Of a DNA stretch of 6,222 nt, positions 1 through 5,765 are shown one piece after another; position 1 is the first letter of the stretch; every line of letters starts with the position of its first letter. The notes under the pieces are model-generated. The model was given only the letters and a program-made list of their open reading frames with translations, searched no databases and was not told where the DNA came from. The DNA comes from SIG701 sp045539595. Its GTDB lineage: Bacteria; Bacillota; Clostridia; Oscillospirales; CAG-272. Both the position numbers and the translations under genes were made by a program. Location of the stretch: the NCBI GenBank assembly GCA_045539595.1, contig JAZQFQ010000075.1, positions 1-6,222 on the forward strand, given 5' to 3'.

Positions 1-116
1 CGGATTGATACCACAGTTGATGTGCGAATTACATCACTCTGCCGTGATATCACCGCCGGACTCCCCACATGTAGCGGATAAAGCAGTTTTCCGCTGATGT
101 GTACCTCGCGTTTCAT
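1..116 (-). CDS. partial small conserved-looking protein, N-terminal 38 residues
   Basis: An ATG at 116-114 opens a frame that stays open for 38 codons to the left edge, so the 3' end is missing. It begins MKREVHISGKLLYPLHVGSP and continues with a basic and beta-rich stretch containing RTSTVVSI. Upstream, AAAGGGTGA provides a Shine-Dalgarno-like sequence about 9 nt before the ATG. The gene starts 9 bp after the stop codon of the 74-aa membrane protein gene, so it is very probably the next gene of the same operon. The Y-P-L-x-V-G-x-P-A-V-I plus R-T-S-x-V-V pattern reminds me of short proteins of unknown function carried by clostridial mobile elements. That is memory, not a search result. No function can be assigned from the visible part. 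Confidence 0.6.
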   Translation of the reverse strand, partial: MKREVHISGKLLYPLHVGSPAVISRQSDVIRTSTVVSI

Positions 117-125
117 TTTGTCGTT

Positions 126-350
126 TCACCCTTTCCTATAATACTGTTCATCACAGAATTTTCTGAGCTCTCTGACCTGCTGTTTCAATGCTATGCGCTC
201 CAGTATGCTGATACTCACATACCAGATAAGCACGATAAGCAAAGTAAATTCTGCCGTAAGCGCTTCATATACCAACAGAATGTTGGCAACAAGAAGCATG
301 AGAGCAGTAACAGCAAATATCAGGTAGTCTGCTTTCTTTGAGCCGGTCAT
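126..350 (-). CDS. small two-helix membrane protein, 74 aa
   Basis: I place the start at the ATG at 350-348, which overlaps the stop of the sigma-like gene as ATGA and has AAGGAGAG about 7 nt upstream inside that gene. The longer frame from 377 would overlap more and has no better site. The protein has a short basic N-terminus (MTGSKKADY), a hydrophobic helix at about residues 9-29, a second at about 33-51, and a charged helical tail at about 52-74 (LKQQVRELRKF...). A two-pass membrane protein with both ends in the cytoplasm is likely. The ATGA overlap implies translational coupling to the sigma-like gene. A role as membrane-anchored partner or anti-sigma factor, or as a holin-like protein, is possible but unproven. 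No family is recognised. Confidence 0.7.
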   Translation of the reverse strand: MTGSKKADYLIFAVTALMLLVANILLVYEALTAEFTLLIVLIWYVSISILERIALKQQVRELRKFCDEQYYRKG

Positions 351-910
351 GCCGCAACTCTCCTTTCGTCTCCCCACAGAATGCGGATAATATCGTCTTT
401 GCAGTTTAGCAGAAGTTCGTTGATCTCCTGAAACGTCAGATGTTCCCTCTTTGCGATTTCGTGCATCTTACAGCCGGCCGCCTTCATTCGAATGATCTTC
501 ATCTCTCTTTTGGGCAGTTTCTGTTCAAGATCCTCCATCAGCATTCTTGTTTCAAACTCCAGAATGGATTCGTCTTTTCTGCTGAGGACATCTTCCCACG
601 TTAATTCAGCGTCCGCTCCAATTGGTGAGTATAAGCTCACGATTGTGGCAGAGCGAATCGGCGAAGCAAGATACCGACAGTAATTGGACACGGAATTCTC
701 CATTCGCTTCCACGCAATGGTTGAGAACGAATATACACGAAACCGTTTACCGGAAACATACTCTTGTACAGCACGCATAAAGCCGAAAATCACAACGTCA
801 TAAAACACATCCTCCGGCAGATTCTTCTCCTGAAGAAAAGCATAAACAAGGTTATGATTCTGTGCTGCAAAAAGCTGTTCTTCCAAAGTCAATGGGCGTA
901 AATTTTCCAT
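347..910 (-). CDS. sigma-70-like transcription factor of a mobile element, 187 aa
   Basis: The start at 910 is chosen because GGAG lies 6 nt upstream of it; the alternative ATG at 916 directly abuts that GGAG and has no spacing. Residues about 15-80 resemble sigma region 2: a helical segment with NLVYAFLQ, then DVVIFGFMRAVQEY, then FRVYSFSTIAWKRMENSV, matching the usual D-x-x-Q-E-G-x-x-G-L ... F-S-T-Y-A pattern. Residues about 125-178 resemble region 4 with a helix-turn-helix at about 147-169 (CKMHEIAKREHLTFQEINEL). The length of about 190 aa matches compact two-domain sigma factors that lack regions 1 and 3. It would redirect RNA polymerase to a small set of promoters, probably in the element. 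The region 4 recognition helix is divergent, so it could be a degenerate or specialised regulator. It is coupled downstream to a small membrane protein. Confidence 0.75.
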   Translation of the reverse strand: MENLRPLTLEEQLFAAQNHNLVYAFLQEKNLPEDVFYDVVIFGFMRAVQEYVSGKRFRVYSFSTIAWKRMENSVSNYCRYLASPIRSATIVSLYSPIGADAELTWEDVLSRKDESILEFETRMLMEDLEQKLPKREMKIIRMKAAGCKMHEIAKREHLTFQEINELLLNCKDDIIRILWGDERRVAA

Positions 911-934
911 AGGCATCTCCTTTACGCAATATGG

Positions 935-963
935 GTATCGCCGGTTATTTACGCCGGCGATAC
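935..963 (-). other. intergenic RNA hairpin without U-tract
   Basis: GTATCGCCGG at 935-944 and CCGGCGATAC at 954-963 form a perfect 10-bp stem with a 9-nt loop. It lies in the 65-bp gap between the four-cysteine gene (stop at 976) and the sigma-like gene (start at 910). Neither side carries a run of U, so it is not a standard intrinsic terminator. It may stabilise or delimit the upstream mRNA, slow polymerase, or be a protein-binding site. Confidence 0.6.
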
Positions 964-975
964 AAACTTATCAAC

Positions 976-1887
976 TTAATTGGGCAGTGTGTCACGGTCA
1001 CCGTCAATTACCCCATAAGGAGCACCGAACGGCATACCGGTACCCTGTTCAACCGTCTGATAGGCGGGCGCGGGAGTACCTTCATAAAGCACATCTCCTT
1101 CCACAACATTCTCTGCAAAAGCAGGACGCTGTTCCAAGGACTGCTTCAGCTGCTCACGGAAATTCGTCGCATATGCCTTCATCGGAGGAATCTCTTCCCC
1201 GGTAAAGTCATGGAGCTTACGGAAGGTTGCCACACTGTAGGAGTTGGCGCCGTTGTCCACTTTCTTGAGCCCGATCTGCACAACGCTTGCCCAGGTGGGA
1301 CGTCTGCGATTCACAAACACGTTGTTCATGAACTCATTGAAATTGGAAAGGCTTGTGGGCGGGAGAGAGAGCTGAAGGGGCATATACTCGCCGCTGCGCA
1401 GGATATACAGCTGTCTCATGTTTTTGCACGCTTTACCCCTTGCCGGATTGCCCTTGGCATCGGTTGCCGTGCCGTATTCGTTGAACGGGCAGATCGCACA
1501 GGTTCCACCGGGAGTACCGATACCCTGCTTGCCATCCATGGAAGAACAGAGCGGAGGTGTGTTTTCATCATACTCAGAGCCGGCTGCCCAATAAGCGCAG
1601 GCCGCGTGGTTGTAGAGGATGACACCCTCGATAAACTTCACATAATCGGGATTCTCAGGATCATCTCCGGGAACCTCGAACTGGATCGTGCCGCCGCTGG
1701 GGATCTTCACTCTGCGGAAGCTGAGACGGATACCGTCAAAATCTTCGCCGATGTCTTCCGAGGAGAAGGAATCATCCATCATCTCGGGAAGAATGAACTG
1801 CTGTGCGGAAGGATCTGCGGGCATTGCGGGATTCATAGCGTTGGGGGTCATTGCGTTAGCATTGGGGTTCATGTAGTTGTTAGTCAT
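976..1887 (-). CDS. four-cysteine, probably zinc-binding element protein, 303 aa
   Basis: The ATG at 1887 is preceded by AAAGGAG with 8 nt spacing. Residues 1-28 are a low-complexity Met/Asn/Pro/Ala run (NPNANAMTPNAMNPAMP), followed by an acidic patch at about 38-51. A beta-rich core starts near 53 (GIRLSFRRVKIPSGGTIQFEV). The middle holds PPLCSSMDG (C114), GGTCAICPFNEYG (C130, C133) and GKACKNMRQLYIL (C154), with an additional C97. This spacing suggests a four-Cys metal site. The tail from about 262 looks disordered. The arrangement recalls proteins of phages and integrative elements found near SSB and recombination genes, often suspected of binding single-stranded DNA. That parallel is from memory. 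It sits after a DUF932 gene in the same operon. Function is unknown; nucleic-acid binding is inference. Confidence 0.8.
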   Translation of the reverse strand: MTNNYMNPNANAMTPNAMNPAMPADPSAQQFILPEMMDDSFSSEDIGEDFDGIRLSFRRVKIPSGGTIQFEVPGDDPENPDYVKFIEGVILYNHAACAYWAAGSEYDENTPPLCSSMDGKQGIGTPGGTCAICPFNEYGTATDAKGNPARGKACKNMRQLYILRSGEYMPLQLSLPPTSLSNFNEFMNNVFVNRRRPTWASVVQIGLKKVDNGANSYSVATFRKLHDFTGEEIPPMKAYATNFREQLKQSLEQRPAFAENVVEGDVLYEGTPAPAYQTVEQGTGMPFGAPYGVIDGDRDTLPN

Positions 1888-1933
1888 AGTTATAACTCCT
1901 TTATTATAAAAAATAATTTGTACTGACCGAGCT

Positions 1934-3007
1934 TTATGCTGCTGCCCGGTTCAGTCTGTTCCATGTGTTTGTGGGCATTGTGAGGATGTTGTATCCGATG
2001 CCCTCAAGGTCGGTTGCACGGTCATAGCTTTCCACATCCTGACTGAATCTCGTCACAGCGTTGGAAAGCCCGTACAGTGTCAGATTGCCGTCTTCGATGA
2101 GGTGCTGCAAAACACCCGATTCCTCCGATTCGGTAATGCCGAACTCGCGGCTGGCGAGCTTGACAAGTCCCGGAACATCGGCTGTGTTCATCCGGGCTGT
2201 TGATGCTTCCTGCATCATCCCAACGACACGGGCGAACTTTGCTTCATCTACTGCGGCTCTGACAGTATCCTGAATCTTTAAGAGAAATGCGTGGTCATCT
2301 GCCCGTAAGGTCTTTTCGGAATACAGAAGAATATTCTCATCCGTTTCGTTGACTCGGCCAATGTGGTTTCGCTTAGTACCGGCATCGTTAACGATCATAC
2401 CGTTACTGCATACCAGTCGGTAAACAAGCGGCTGCACCGTCACAGAACCAAGTCCGACCTCACTGTTGCTGATGATCAGACCGGACTGAACAATGTCACC
2501 GGGTGTTACCTCTGCCTGCAGACGGGGATTGACGACCTTGATGTAAAGGCGGCCCTCCGTGATCTGACAGCTTTCAAACTGTGCATCCGGCATTTCACCG
2601 AGAATCGGCAGGATTGCGGTCACAATCTCATAATGATCGAGACGCAGATAGCGATTGCTGAGAAATGCTCTTGCTTTTCCATCCAGCACCCGCAGCATAC
2701 GCTTGGATTGCGAATTCACCATCCAGCTGTTTACGTTTGCACACAGCAGTTCCGGTTTTTCCGCCAGCATCTTTGCGTAGTACTTTGCAGGAATGGAAAG
2801 ATGCGTACCGATCTGGCGGTGAGCAATCTCTCCAATGTCAAGCGGTTCGATCTGGTCATCTTTGTTTTCATCCAGAACACGAAGCACAACATCATCGCCG
2901 CTTGCATCCATCTGAAGAAACTGGGTATCCACCATGTAATCTTCTTTGGCGTCTTTCTGGCGAAGGATTTCGGCTGCCAATGATTCAATTGTCAGTCCGG
3001 GTTTCAT
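1934..3007 (-). CDS. DUF932 family phage/plasmid-like protein, 357 aa
   Basis: The ATG at 3007 has GGGAGG about 8 nt upstream and lies 15 bp after the stop of the membrane protein gene. The sequence fits the DUF932 (phage/plasmid-like protein, TIGR03299-type) family: a conserved RAFLSNRYLRLDHYEI at about 113-128, LPILGE at about 133-138, a beta segment GRLYIKVV, then SNSEVGLGSVTVQPLVYRLV at about 180-199, CSNGMIV and KRNHIGR at about 200-218. The last 100 residues are helical. Full length looks intact. DUF932 proteins are common on conjugative plasmids, integrative elements and phages, but their biochemical role is not established. Its place between a membrane protein and a probable nucleic-acid-binding protein suggests a DNA-processing or maintenance module, which is inference. 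Confidence 0.88.
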   Translation of the reverse strand: MKPGLTIESLAAEILRQKDAKEDYMVDTQFLQMDASGDDVVLRVLDENKDDQIEPLDIGEIAHRQIGTHLSIPAKYYAKMLAEKPELLCANVNSWMVNSQSKRMLRVLDGKARAFLSNRYLRLDHYEIVTAILPILGEMPDAQFESCQITEGRLYIKVVNPRLQAEVTPGDIVQSGLIISNSEVGLGSVTVQPLVYRLVCSNGMIVNDAGTKRNHIGRVNETDENILLYSEKTLRADDHAFLLKIQDTVRAAVDEAKFARVVGMMQEASTARMNTADVPGLVKLASREFGITESEESGVLQHLIEDGNLTLYGLSNAVTRFSQDVESYDRATDLEGIGYNILTMPTNTWNRLNRAAA

Positions 3008-3022
3008 TACTCATCCCTCCCT

Positions 3023-3832
3023 TCACCAAGTCACGACGATTCCGTCTTCTTTTACTTCTCCTGCAAGTCCTGCACTTTCAAAAACCTTAACGAGTCGGTT
3101 CCAGTACATTTTCTCGGGGACACTTGTGAAGTAACGCTTGGTAATCTGTTTGTCCGCCTGCATAACAGTAACATCACCGTTCTCACGAATCATGAGACTG
3201 CGATGACCGTATGTGTTCAGGTTGGAAATCAGATTTTCGAGAATGTCTCTGCCCTGCTGTTCAAACCACACCTGCGGATCCACCGTGTTCTGCGGAGGAA
3301 TCGGAGGCTTCGGTTTATCTTTATCAGCATCCGGGTTATCCGCATCTTCATTCAGAGAAACCACTTTCAGCAGTGAGCAAGTCATATTGGCCTTACGGTC
3401 AAATGTTACCTCACCGAAATTGTAATCCTGAATGCCAAACACCTGAATTCTGCCCGTGCCGCCATTGGTTATGATTTTCTCGGGACAGGCTTCACACCAT
3501 ACCCAAGTTGCTTCGGGATACGATGCTTTCAGGAATCCGGTAATGCGGTAATTTACATGGCGCAAAAGGACGGAAGCTACCTCATCATTGACAGGTGTTT
3601 CGGGAGCTCGCTGTTCTGCTTTCAGACGCTTTTCTTCACGCTTCACTTCATCACGGTAGTGGCACTCCTTGAGATACGGGATCAGATGCTTGATGCTTGC
3701 CCAGATACCCCAAGCGGTGAATGCAGCGACATACAGCCAGAACTGCAGGTCTCCGCGTGTGAAGGCCATAATGACCAGGACAGCTACGATCAGTACTGCC
3801 ACCGTGTTCCAAAGATTTTTCCTGTGTTTCAT
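3023..3832 (-). CDS. membrane-anchored protein with large cytoplasmic domain, 269 aa
   Basis: The protein opens with a basic tip (MKHRKN), a hydrophobic helix at about 7-24, a second at about 31-47, then a highly charged helix at about 56-76 (RDEVKREEKRLKAEQR). A soluble part follows. It has VWCEACPEK at about 111-119 with two Cys only three residues apart, a beta-rich region RIQVFGIQDYNFGEVTF, an acidic and proline-rich linker at about 161-184, and an alpha/beta C-terminal region ending VKEDGIVVTW. This suggests a hairpin membrane anchor with about 220 residues in the cytoplasm. The ribosome site AAGGAG is about 13 nt before the ATG, longer than its neighbours, so translation may be weak or structure-dependent. 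It follows the SSB terminator by about 35 nt and leads the DUF932 operon. No family is recognised. Confidence 0.78.
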   Translation of the reverse strand: MKHRKNLWNTVAVLIVAVLVIMAFTRGDLQFWLYVAAFTAWGIWASIKHLIPYLKECHYRDEVKREEKRLKAEQRAPETPVNDEVASVLLRHVNYRITGFLKASYPEATWVWCEACPEKIITNGGTGRIQVFGIQDYNFGEVTFDRKANMTCSLLKVVSLNEDADNPDADKDKPKPPIPPQNTVDPQVWFEQQGRDILENLISNLNTYGHRSLMIRENGDVTVMQADKQITKRYFTSVPEKMYWNRLVKVFESAGLAGEVKEDGIVVTW

Positions 3833-3866
3833 TTGTTTGATTTCACTCCTTCAAAATTTTTTGTGG

Positions 3867-3926
3867 AAAATAAAAAAAGAGGAACCACTTGTCTTTCCTA
3901 ATGAAAAACACAAATGGTTCCTCTTT
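3867..3926 (-). terminator. intrinsic terminator after ssb
   Basis: On the minus strand, arms 3926-3910 and 3892-3876 pair over 17 positions with one G-U, around a 17-nt loop. The stem runs into seven U (3878-3872), then A and four more U. This is a strong rho-independent terminator for the SSB transcript. It ends only about 35-45 nt before the start codon at 3832, leaving no room for a full promoter between them. Confidence 0.88.
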
Positions 3927-3965
3927 GGTGCCGAAACTTATTCCGGCCACCGAATTTACTTCGGT
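3927..3965 (-). other. two mutually exclusive small hairpins at the ssb stop codon
   Basis: On the minus strand, ACCGAA (3965-3960) pairs with TTCGGT (3954-3949), enclosing part of the SSB stop codon region. Alternatively GGTG and CCG (3951-3944, one G bulged) pair with CGGCACC (3933-3927). Both use the bases 3951-3949, so only one can form at a time. The second would stack directly on the terminator stem. This may be chance, but it offers a way for a ribosome terminating on ssb to influence folding next to the terminator. Confidence 0.35.
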
Positions 3966-4354
3966 AATGGTTCTCTTTCTCCATCGATGATCGGCGCGCA
4001 GGTATTTGCTTTACCAATCACTTCATGGAAGTTTTGTTTGGGTGCGTCTGACGCAAAGCCCCAGGTCTTCAGATAGACTTTCAATCTCTTATCCCGATAT
4101 CTGCCGCTTTCGTGAGTATACTCCTCCAGCTCCAGATTTCCGGTGATCCAGATCGTCTCGCCTTCTTGCACACCGTCACAGATGAGTTTTTCCGCATCAC
4201 TGCCGAACGCCCAAATCTGCAAGGTCTGCTTTCTTCTGCTGTCCCGACCGCCGATATTCTCTGCGATGTCGAAACACACATAAGGTTCCTTTCTGCTGCT
4301 TTGCCTCAGTTTAAGATCAGCGGTAACTTTGCCGATCGCATAAACCTGCGCCAT
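3956..4354 (-). CDS. ssb: single-stranded DNA-binding protein, OB fold, 132 aa
   Basis: The start at 4354 is preferred: AAAGGAGAG lies about 4 nt before it, whereas the upstream ATG at 4372 has no ribosome site. The protein shows the SSB OB-fold order: MAQVYAIGKVTADLKLRQ, KEPYVCFDIAEN (about 22-33), KQTLQIWAFGSDAEKL (about 42-57, with the aromatic W48), then VQEGETIWITGNLELEEY (about 62-79) and RLKVYLKTWGF. It would coat single-stranded DNA during replication or conjugative transfer. At 132 aa it is shorter than typical chromosomal SSB. The C-terminus ends EREPLPK and lacks the usual acidic tip ending in Pro-Phe that recruits partner proteins. It stands alone between two terminators, with its own promoter and leader, so its expression appears separately controlled. 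Confidence 0.88.
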   Translation of the reverse strand: MAQVYAIGKVTADLKLRQSSRKEPYVCFDIAENIGGRDSRRKQTLQIWAFGSDAEKLICDGVQEGETIWITGNLELEEYTHESGRYRDKRLKVYLKTWGFASDAPKQNFHEVIGKANTCAPIIDGEREPLPK

Positions 4355-4385
4355 AACTCTCCTTTCTGCCATAAGGCTTTAATAT

Positions 4386-4508
4386 CTATATAAAAAAGTG
4401 CCGTCCATCAGTCCGCCGCTCAAAAATGGGCAGACTTATAGCAGGCACTTTGAATACAAACTTAACCACGTGTGCAATGTAAGGATGCTTGTAAGCTTCT
4501 CTTACCAT
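4386..4508 (-). CDS. possible 40-aa leader peptide ORF running through the terminator
   Basis: Within the SSB leader, an ATG at 4508-4506 opens a 40-codon frame that starts MVREAYKHPYIAH, passes through both arms of the terminator, and ends with TAG at 4388-4386, just past the U-tract. A ribosome on this frame would cover the terminator arms, which is the geometry of a leader-peptide attenuator. Against it, no Shine-Dalgarno sequence stands before the ATG; the nearby GGTG at about 10-13 nt is weak and partly in a hairpin. The peptide shows no recognised family. It may be a chance open frame. Confidence 0.3.
   Translation of the reverse strand: MVREAYKHPYIAHVVKFVFKVPAISLPIFERRTDGRHFFI
4392..4451 (-). 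terminator. two-tier intrinsic terminator/attenuator before ssb
   Basis: On the minus strand, an outer stem pairs AAAGTGCC (4451-4444) with GGCACTTT (4402-4395). An inner stem pairs AGTCTGCC (4436-4429) with GGCGGACT (4417-4410), with one G-U and an 11-nt loop. The two stems are separated by a symmetric 7 by 7 internal loop. The outer stem runs into six U (4397-4392). It lies about 37 nt upstream of the SSB start and downstream of the promoter at 4551-4579, so unless read-through occurs it would end the transcript at about 155 nt. The unpaired but symmetric internal loop could be a ligand or protein site. Confidence 0.82.
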
Positions 4509-4544
4509 ATCGGTTGACACCGAAAACGCACAAAATAACTCTAT
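4392..4544 (-). ncRNA. structured 5' leader RNA of ssb (candidate attenuator or small RNA)
   Basis: From the inferred start near 4544, the leader contains a CGGT-GTCA-ACCG hairpin, a GTAAG-AGAAG-CTTAC hairpin (with a second CTTAC further on that could replace the first), and TGTGC and GCACA segments that could close both into a junction. The terminator hairpin follows. The terminated product would be about 150-155 nt. I do not recognise a known riboswitch or T-box core in it. The folding is read by eye, and the short stems are individually weak. The region 4373-4619 contains no convincing protein gene except the possible leader peptide. Confidence 0.5.
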
Positions 4545-4550
4545 GCGATG

Positions 4551-4579
4551 ATTATATCACAAGATATTGAGCCTGTCAA
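4551..4579 (-). promoter_or_regulatory. consensus SigA promoter for the ssb leader
   Basis: On the minus strand, TTGACA (4579-4574) and TATAAT (4556-4551) are both exact consensus matches and are separated by exactly 17 bp. Transcription would start near 4544. A short inverted repeat, ATATC-4nt-GATAT (4554-4567), overlaps the spacer and the -10 box and could be an operator. The promoter begins about 40 bp beyond the stop of the 229-aa gene. No terminator is visible between that gene and the promoter. Confidence 0.88.
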
Positions 4580-4619
4580 GCCGTATTTCACAATATACAG
4601 ATATTTACCCTAACTTTAC

Positions 4620-5309
4620 TCACATTCTATCAAAAACGATTTGTTTGCGCAGATACAGGTTCGAAATATCGGTCAAAACCGATGTACATACAGGGGATGA
4701 ACGCATTTCATCTGCGATATTTTCGCTGGTCGTGTAGTCATCCTGATATAGTTTCTCTACCACTTCGTCCTCATTCTGGAGATCCATTACATCACGATCA
4801 AAGCAGCGTACCATTTCCGCGGTTGTCAGCTTGACCTTGTGAAGCAGCTTCATGATTTTCTTCTCACCGTCCGTTTTTCTGTCACGGTGAAATACCTGTG
4901 CAGCTTCTTTCATTGGCATTCCATCGCTGATGACCATCCGTGCGAAGGACACCACATCAAGTAACGGATTGACTTCAATGGGGGTTATGTAGAGTCTGGA
5001 TAACAGATCATAGAGGGCATCCTTGTGTGTTTCTCCGACGCCTTCCTCGATAAGTCCACAGCGCATCATCCAGAACATGATGGAAGAGGCACTTCTGCCA
5101 TCCTCAAAGTTCACTTCTCTTTTCTTTGCTGCATATCTCTCCTCCAACTCCTCCTCGGTAAGAATCTGCCAGTACAGCGTGCTCCACAGAATCATCTCCG
5201 ACATATTGGGCGTTGTCTCTTTACCGTTTACAATGAGGATCGGGCAGCGGTTGCCATCTGCGTTTCCTCTGAAATGTAATTGACCTACTGCTGTGTATAA
5301 TTTTTTCAT
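4620..5309 (-). CDS. uncharacterised element protein with winged-helix-like segments, 229 aa
   Basis: The ATG at 5309 has AAAGGAG 9 nt upstream. The N-terminus is beta-like (MKKLYTAVGQLHFRGNADGN...CPILIVNGKE). Residues about 36-92 (MSEMILWSTLYWQIL, TEEELEERYAAKK, SASSIMFWMMRCGLIEEGVG) read like a winged helix with a hydrophobic recognition region. A second predicted helical unit at about 160-229 (TTAEMVRCFDRDV...TTSENIADEMR...SNLYLRKQIVFDRM) may be another. It has no transmembrane segment. The pattern matches, from memory, a conserved protein of unknown function in clostridial conjugative elements. It follows the DUF3268 gene by 36 bp, so they probably share a transcript, and it precedes the SSB promoter. 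A regulatory DNA-binding role is plausible but inferred. Confidence 0.8.
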   Translation of the reverse strand: MKKLYTAVGQLHFRGNADGNRCPILIVNGKETTPNMSEMILWSTLYWQILTEEELEERYAAKKREVNFEDGRSASSIMFWMMRCGLIEEGVGETHKDALYDLLSRLYITPIEVNPLLDVVSFARMVISDGMPMKEAAQVFHRDRKTDGEKKIMKLLHKVKLTTAEMVRCFDRDVMDLQNEDEVVEKLYQDDYTTSENIADEMRSSPVCTSVLTDISNLYLRKQIVFDRM

Positions 5310-5345
5310 CTGCTTTATCTCCTTTGTTTTATTATCATTTTTAGG

Positions 5346-5765
5346 TTATATGGCTAACTTCATTTTTTCTGCCGTTTCCGTGCATTCACGAATCAGTCGT
5401 TCACACATATAATCGCCAAACATTCCGATGTGAGCGTTCTCCCTCGGAAGTCCGAATTGCATCTGCAGCCAACGGTATGCTTCTTTCTTGGTCATCCGTC
5501 CGCTCTTCCACAACTGATCGAAAGCGTGATGGGCACGGATTCGCTTGTTGCGAAGTTCTCCGTTTGCCAGAGTTCCCATCGGCAGTTTGCTTTCTGCATG
5601 GGCTGCTACATATGCATCGCACGACGGGTATCGGTCACACACATAGACATACCCGTTTTTATTGAGTGTCGCATCGCCGTATACCACAGTCGCCGGACGA
5701 AGCTTCGCCTCAGCACCGCAATACGGACAGCGAACCGTATTTTTCTTTTTCAATCGTTTTCTCAT
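5346..5765 (-). CDS. DUF3268 zinc-finger-containing protein, 139 aa
   Basis: After a basic start (MRKRLKKKN), the protein has CPYCG (C13, C16) and a second pair VCDRYPSCDAYV (C43, C49), making a four-Cys zinc site. It then has the LPMGTLANGELRNKRIRAHHAFDQLWKSG stretch at about 61-89, MTKKEAYRWL and AHIGMFGDYMCERLI. This order is characteristic of the DUF3268 (zinc-finger-containing domain) family. These small proteins occur on phages, plasmids and conjugative elements, and their role is unknown; nucleic-acid contact is a reasonable guess. The start is uncertain: AAAGG is almost adjacent to the ATG at 5765, too close for good initiation, while a TTG at 5753 would sit about 12 nt from it. Upstream lie three tandem repeats. 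Confidence 0.88.
   Translation of the reverse strand: MRKRLKKKNTVRCPYCGAEAKLRPATVVYGDATLNKNGYVYVCDRYPSCDAYVAAHAESKLPMGTLANGELRNKRIRAHHAFDQLWKSGRMTKKEAYRWLQMQFGLPRENAHIGMFGDYMCERLIRECTETAEKMKLAI

Noticed and set aside
351..377. Longer start of the small membrane protein at 377
   Set aside because: The ATG at 350 has a good ribosome site and the ATGA overlap; the extension adds only a polar stretch overlapping the sigma-like gene.
1903..1908. TATAAT before the four-cysteine gene as a promoter
   Set aside because: No -35 box lies 17 bp upstream, and transcription would start at or beyond the ribosome site. It is probably just AT-rich intergenic sequence.
931..1926. Long plus-strand open frame of 331 codons
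   Set aside because: It lies antisense over the four-cysteine gene, has no ribosome site at its ATG and gives a Cys/His-rich sequence without domain pattern. It is a reading-frame shadow.
2363..2983. Plus-strand open frame of 206 codons
   Set aside because: It is entirely antisense to the well-supported DUF932 gene and shows no family signature or ribosome site.
4355..4372. Longer SSB start at ATG 4372 (138 aa)
   Set aside because: No ribosome site precedes it, whereas AAAGGAGAG lies within this extension and serves the ATG at 4354.
4392..4544. Known riboswitch or T-box in the ssb leader
   Set aside because: I could see neither the conserved T-box sequence near the terminator nor a recognisable riboswitch core. 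Left as an unclassified leader.
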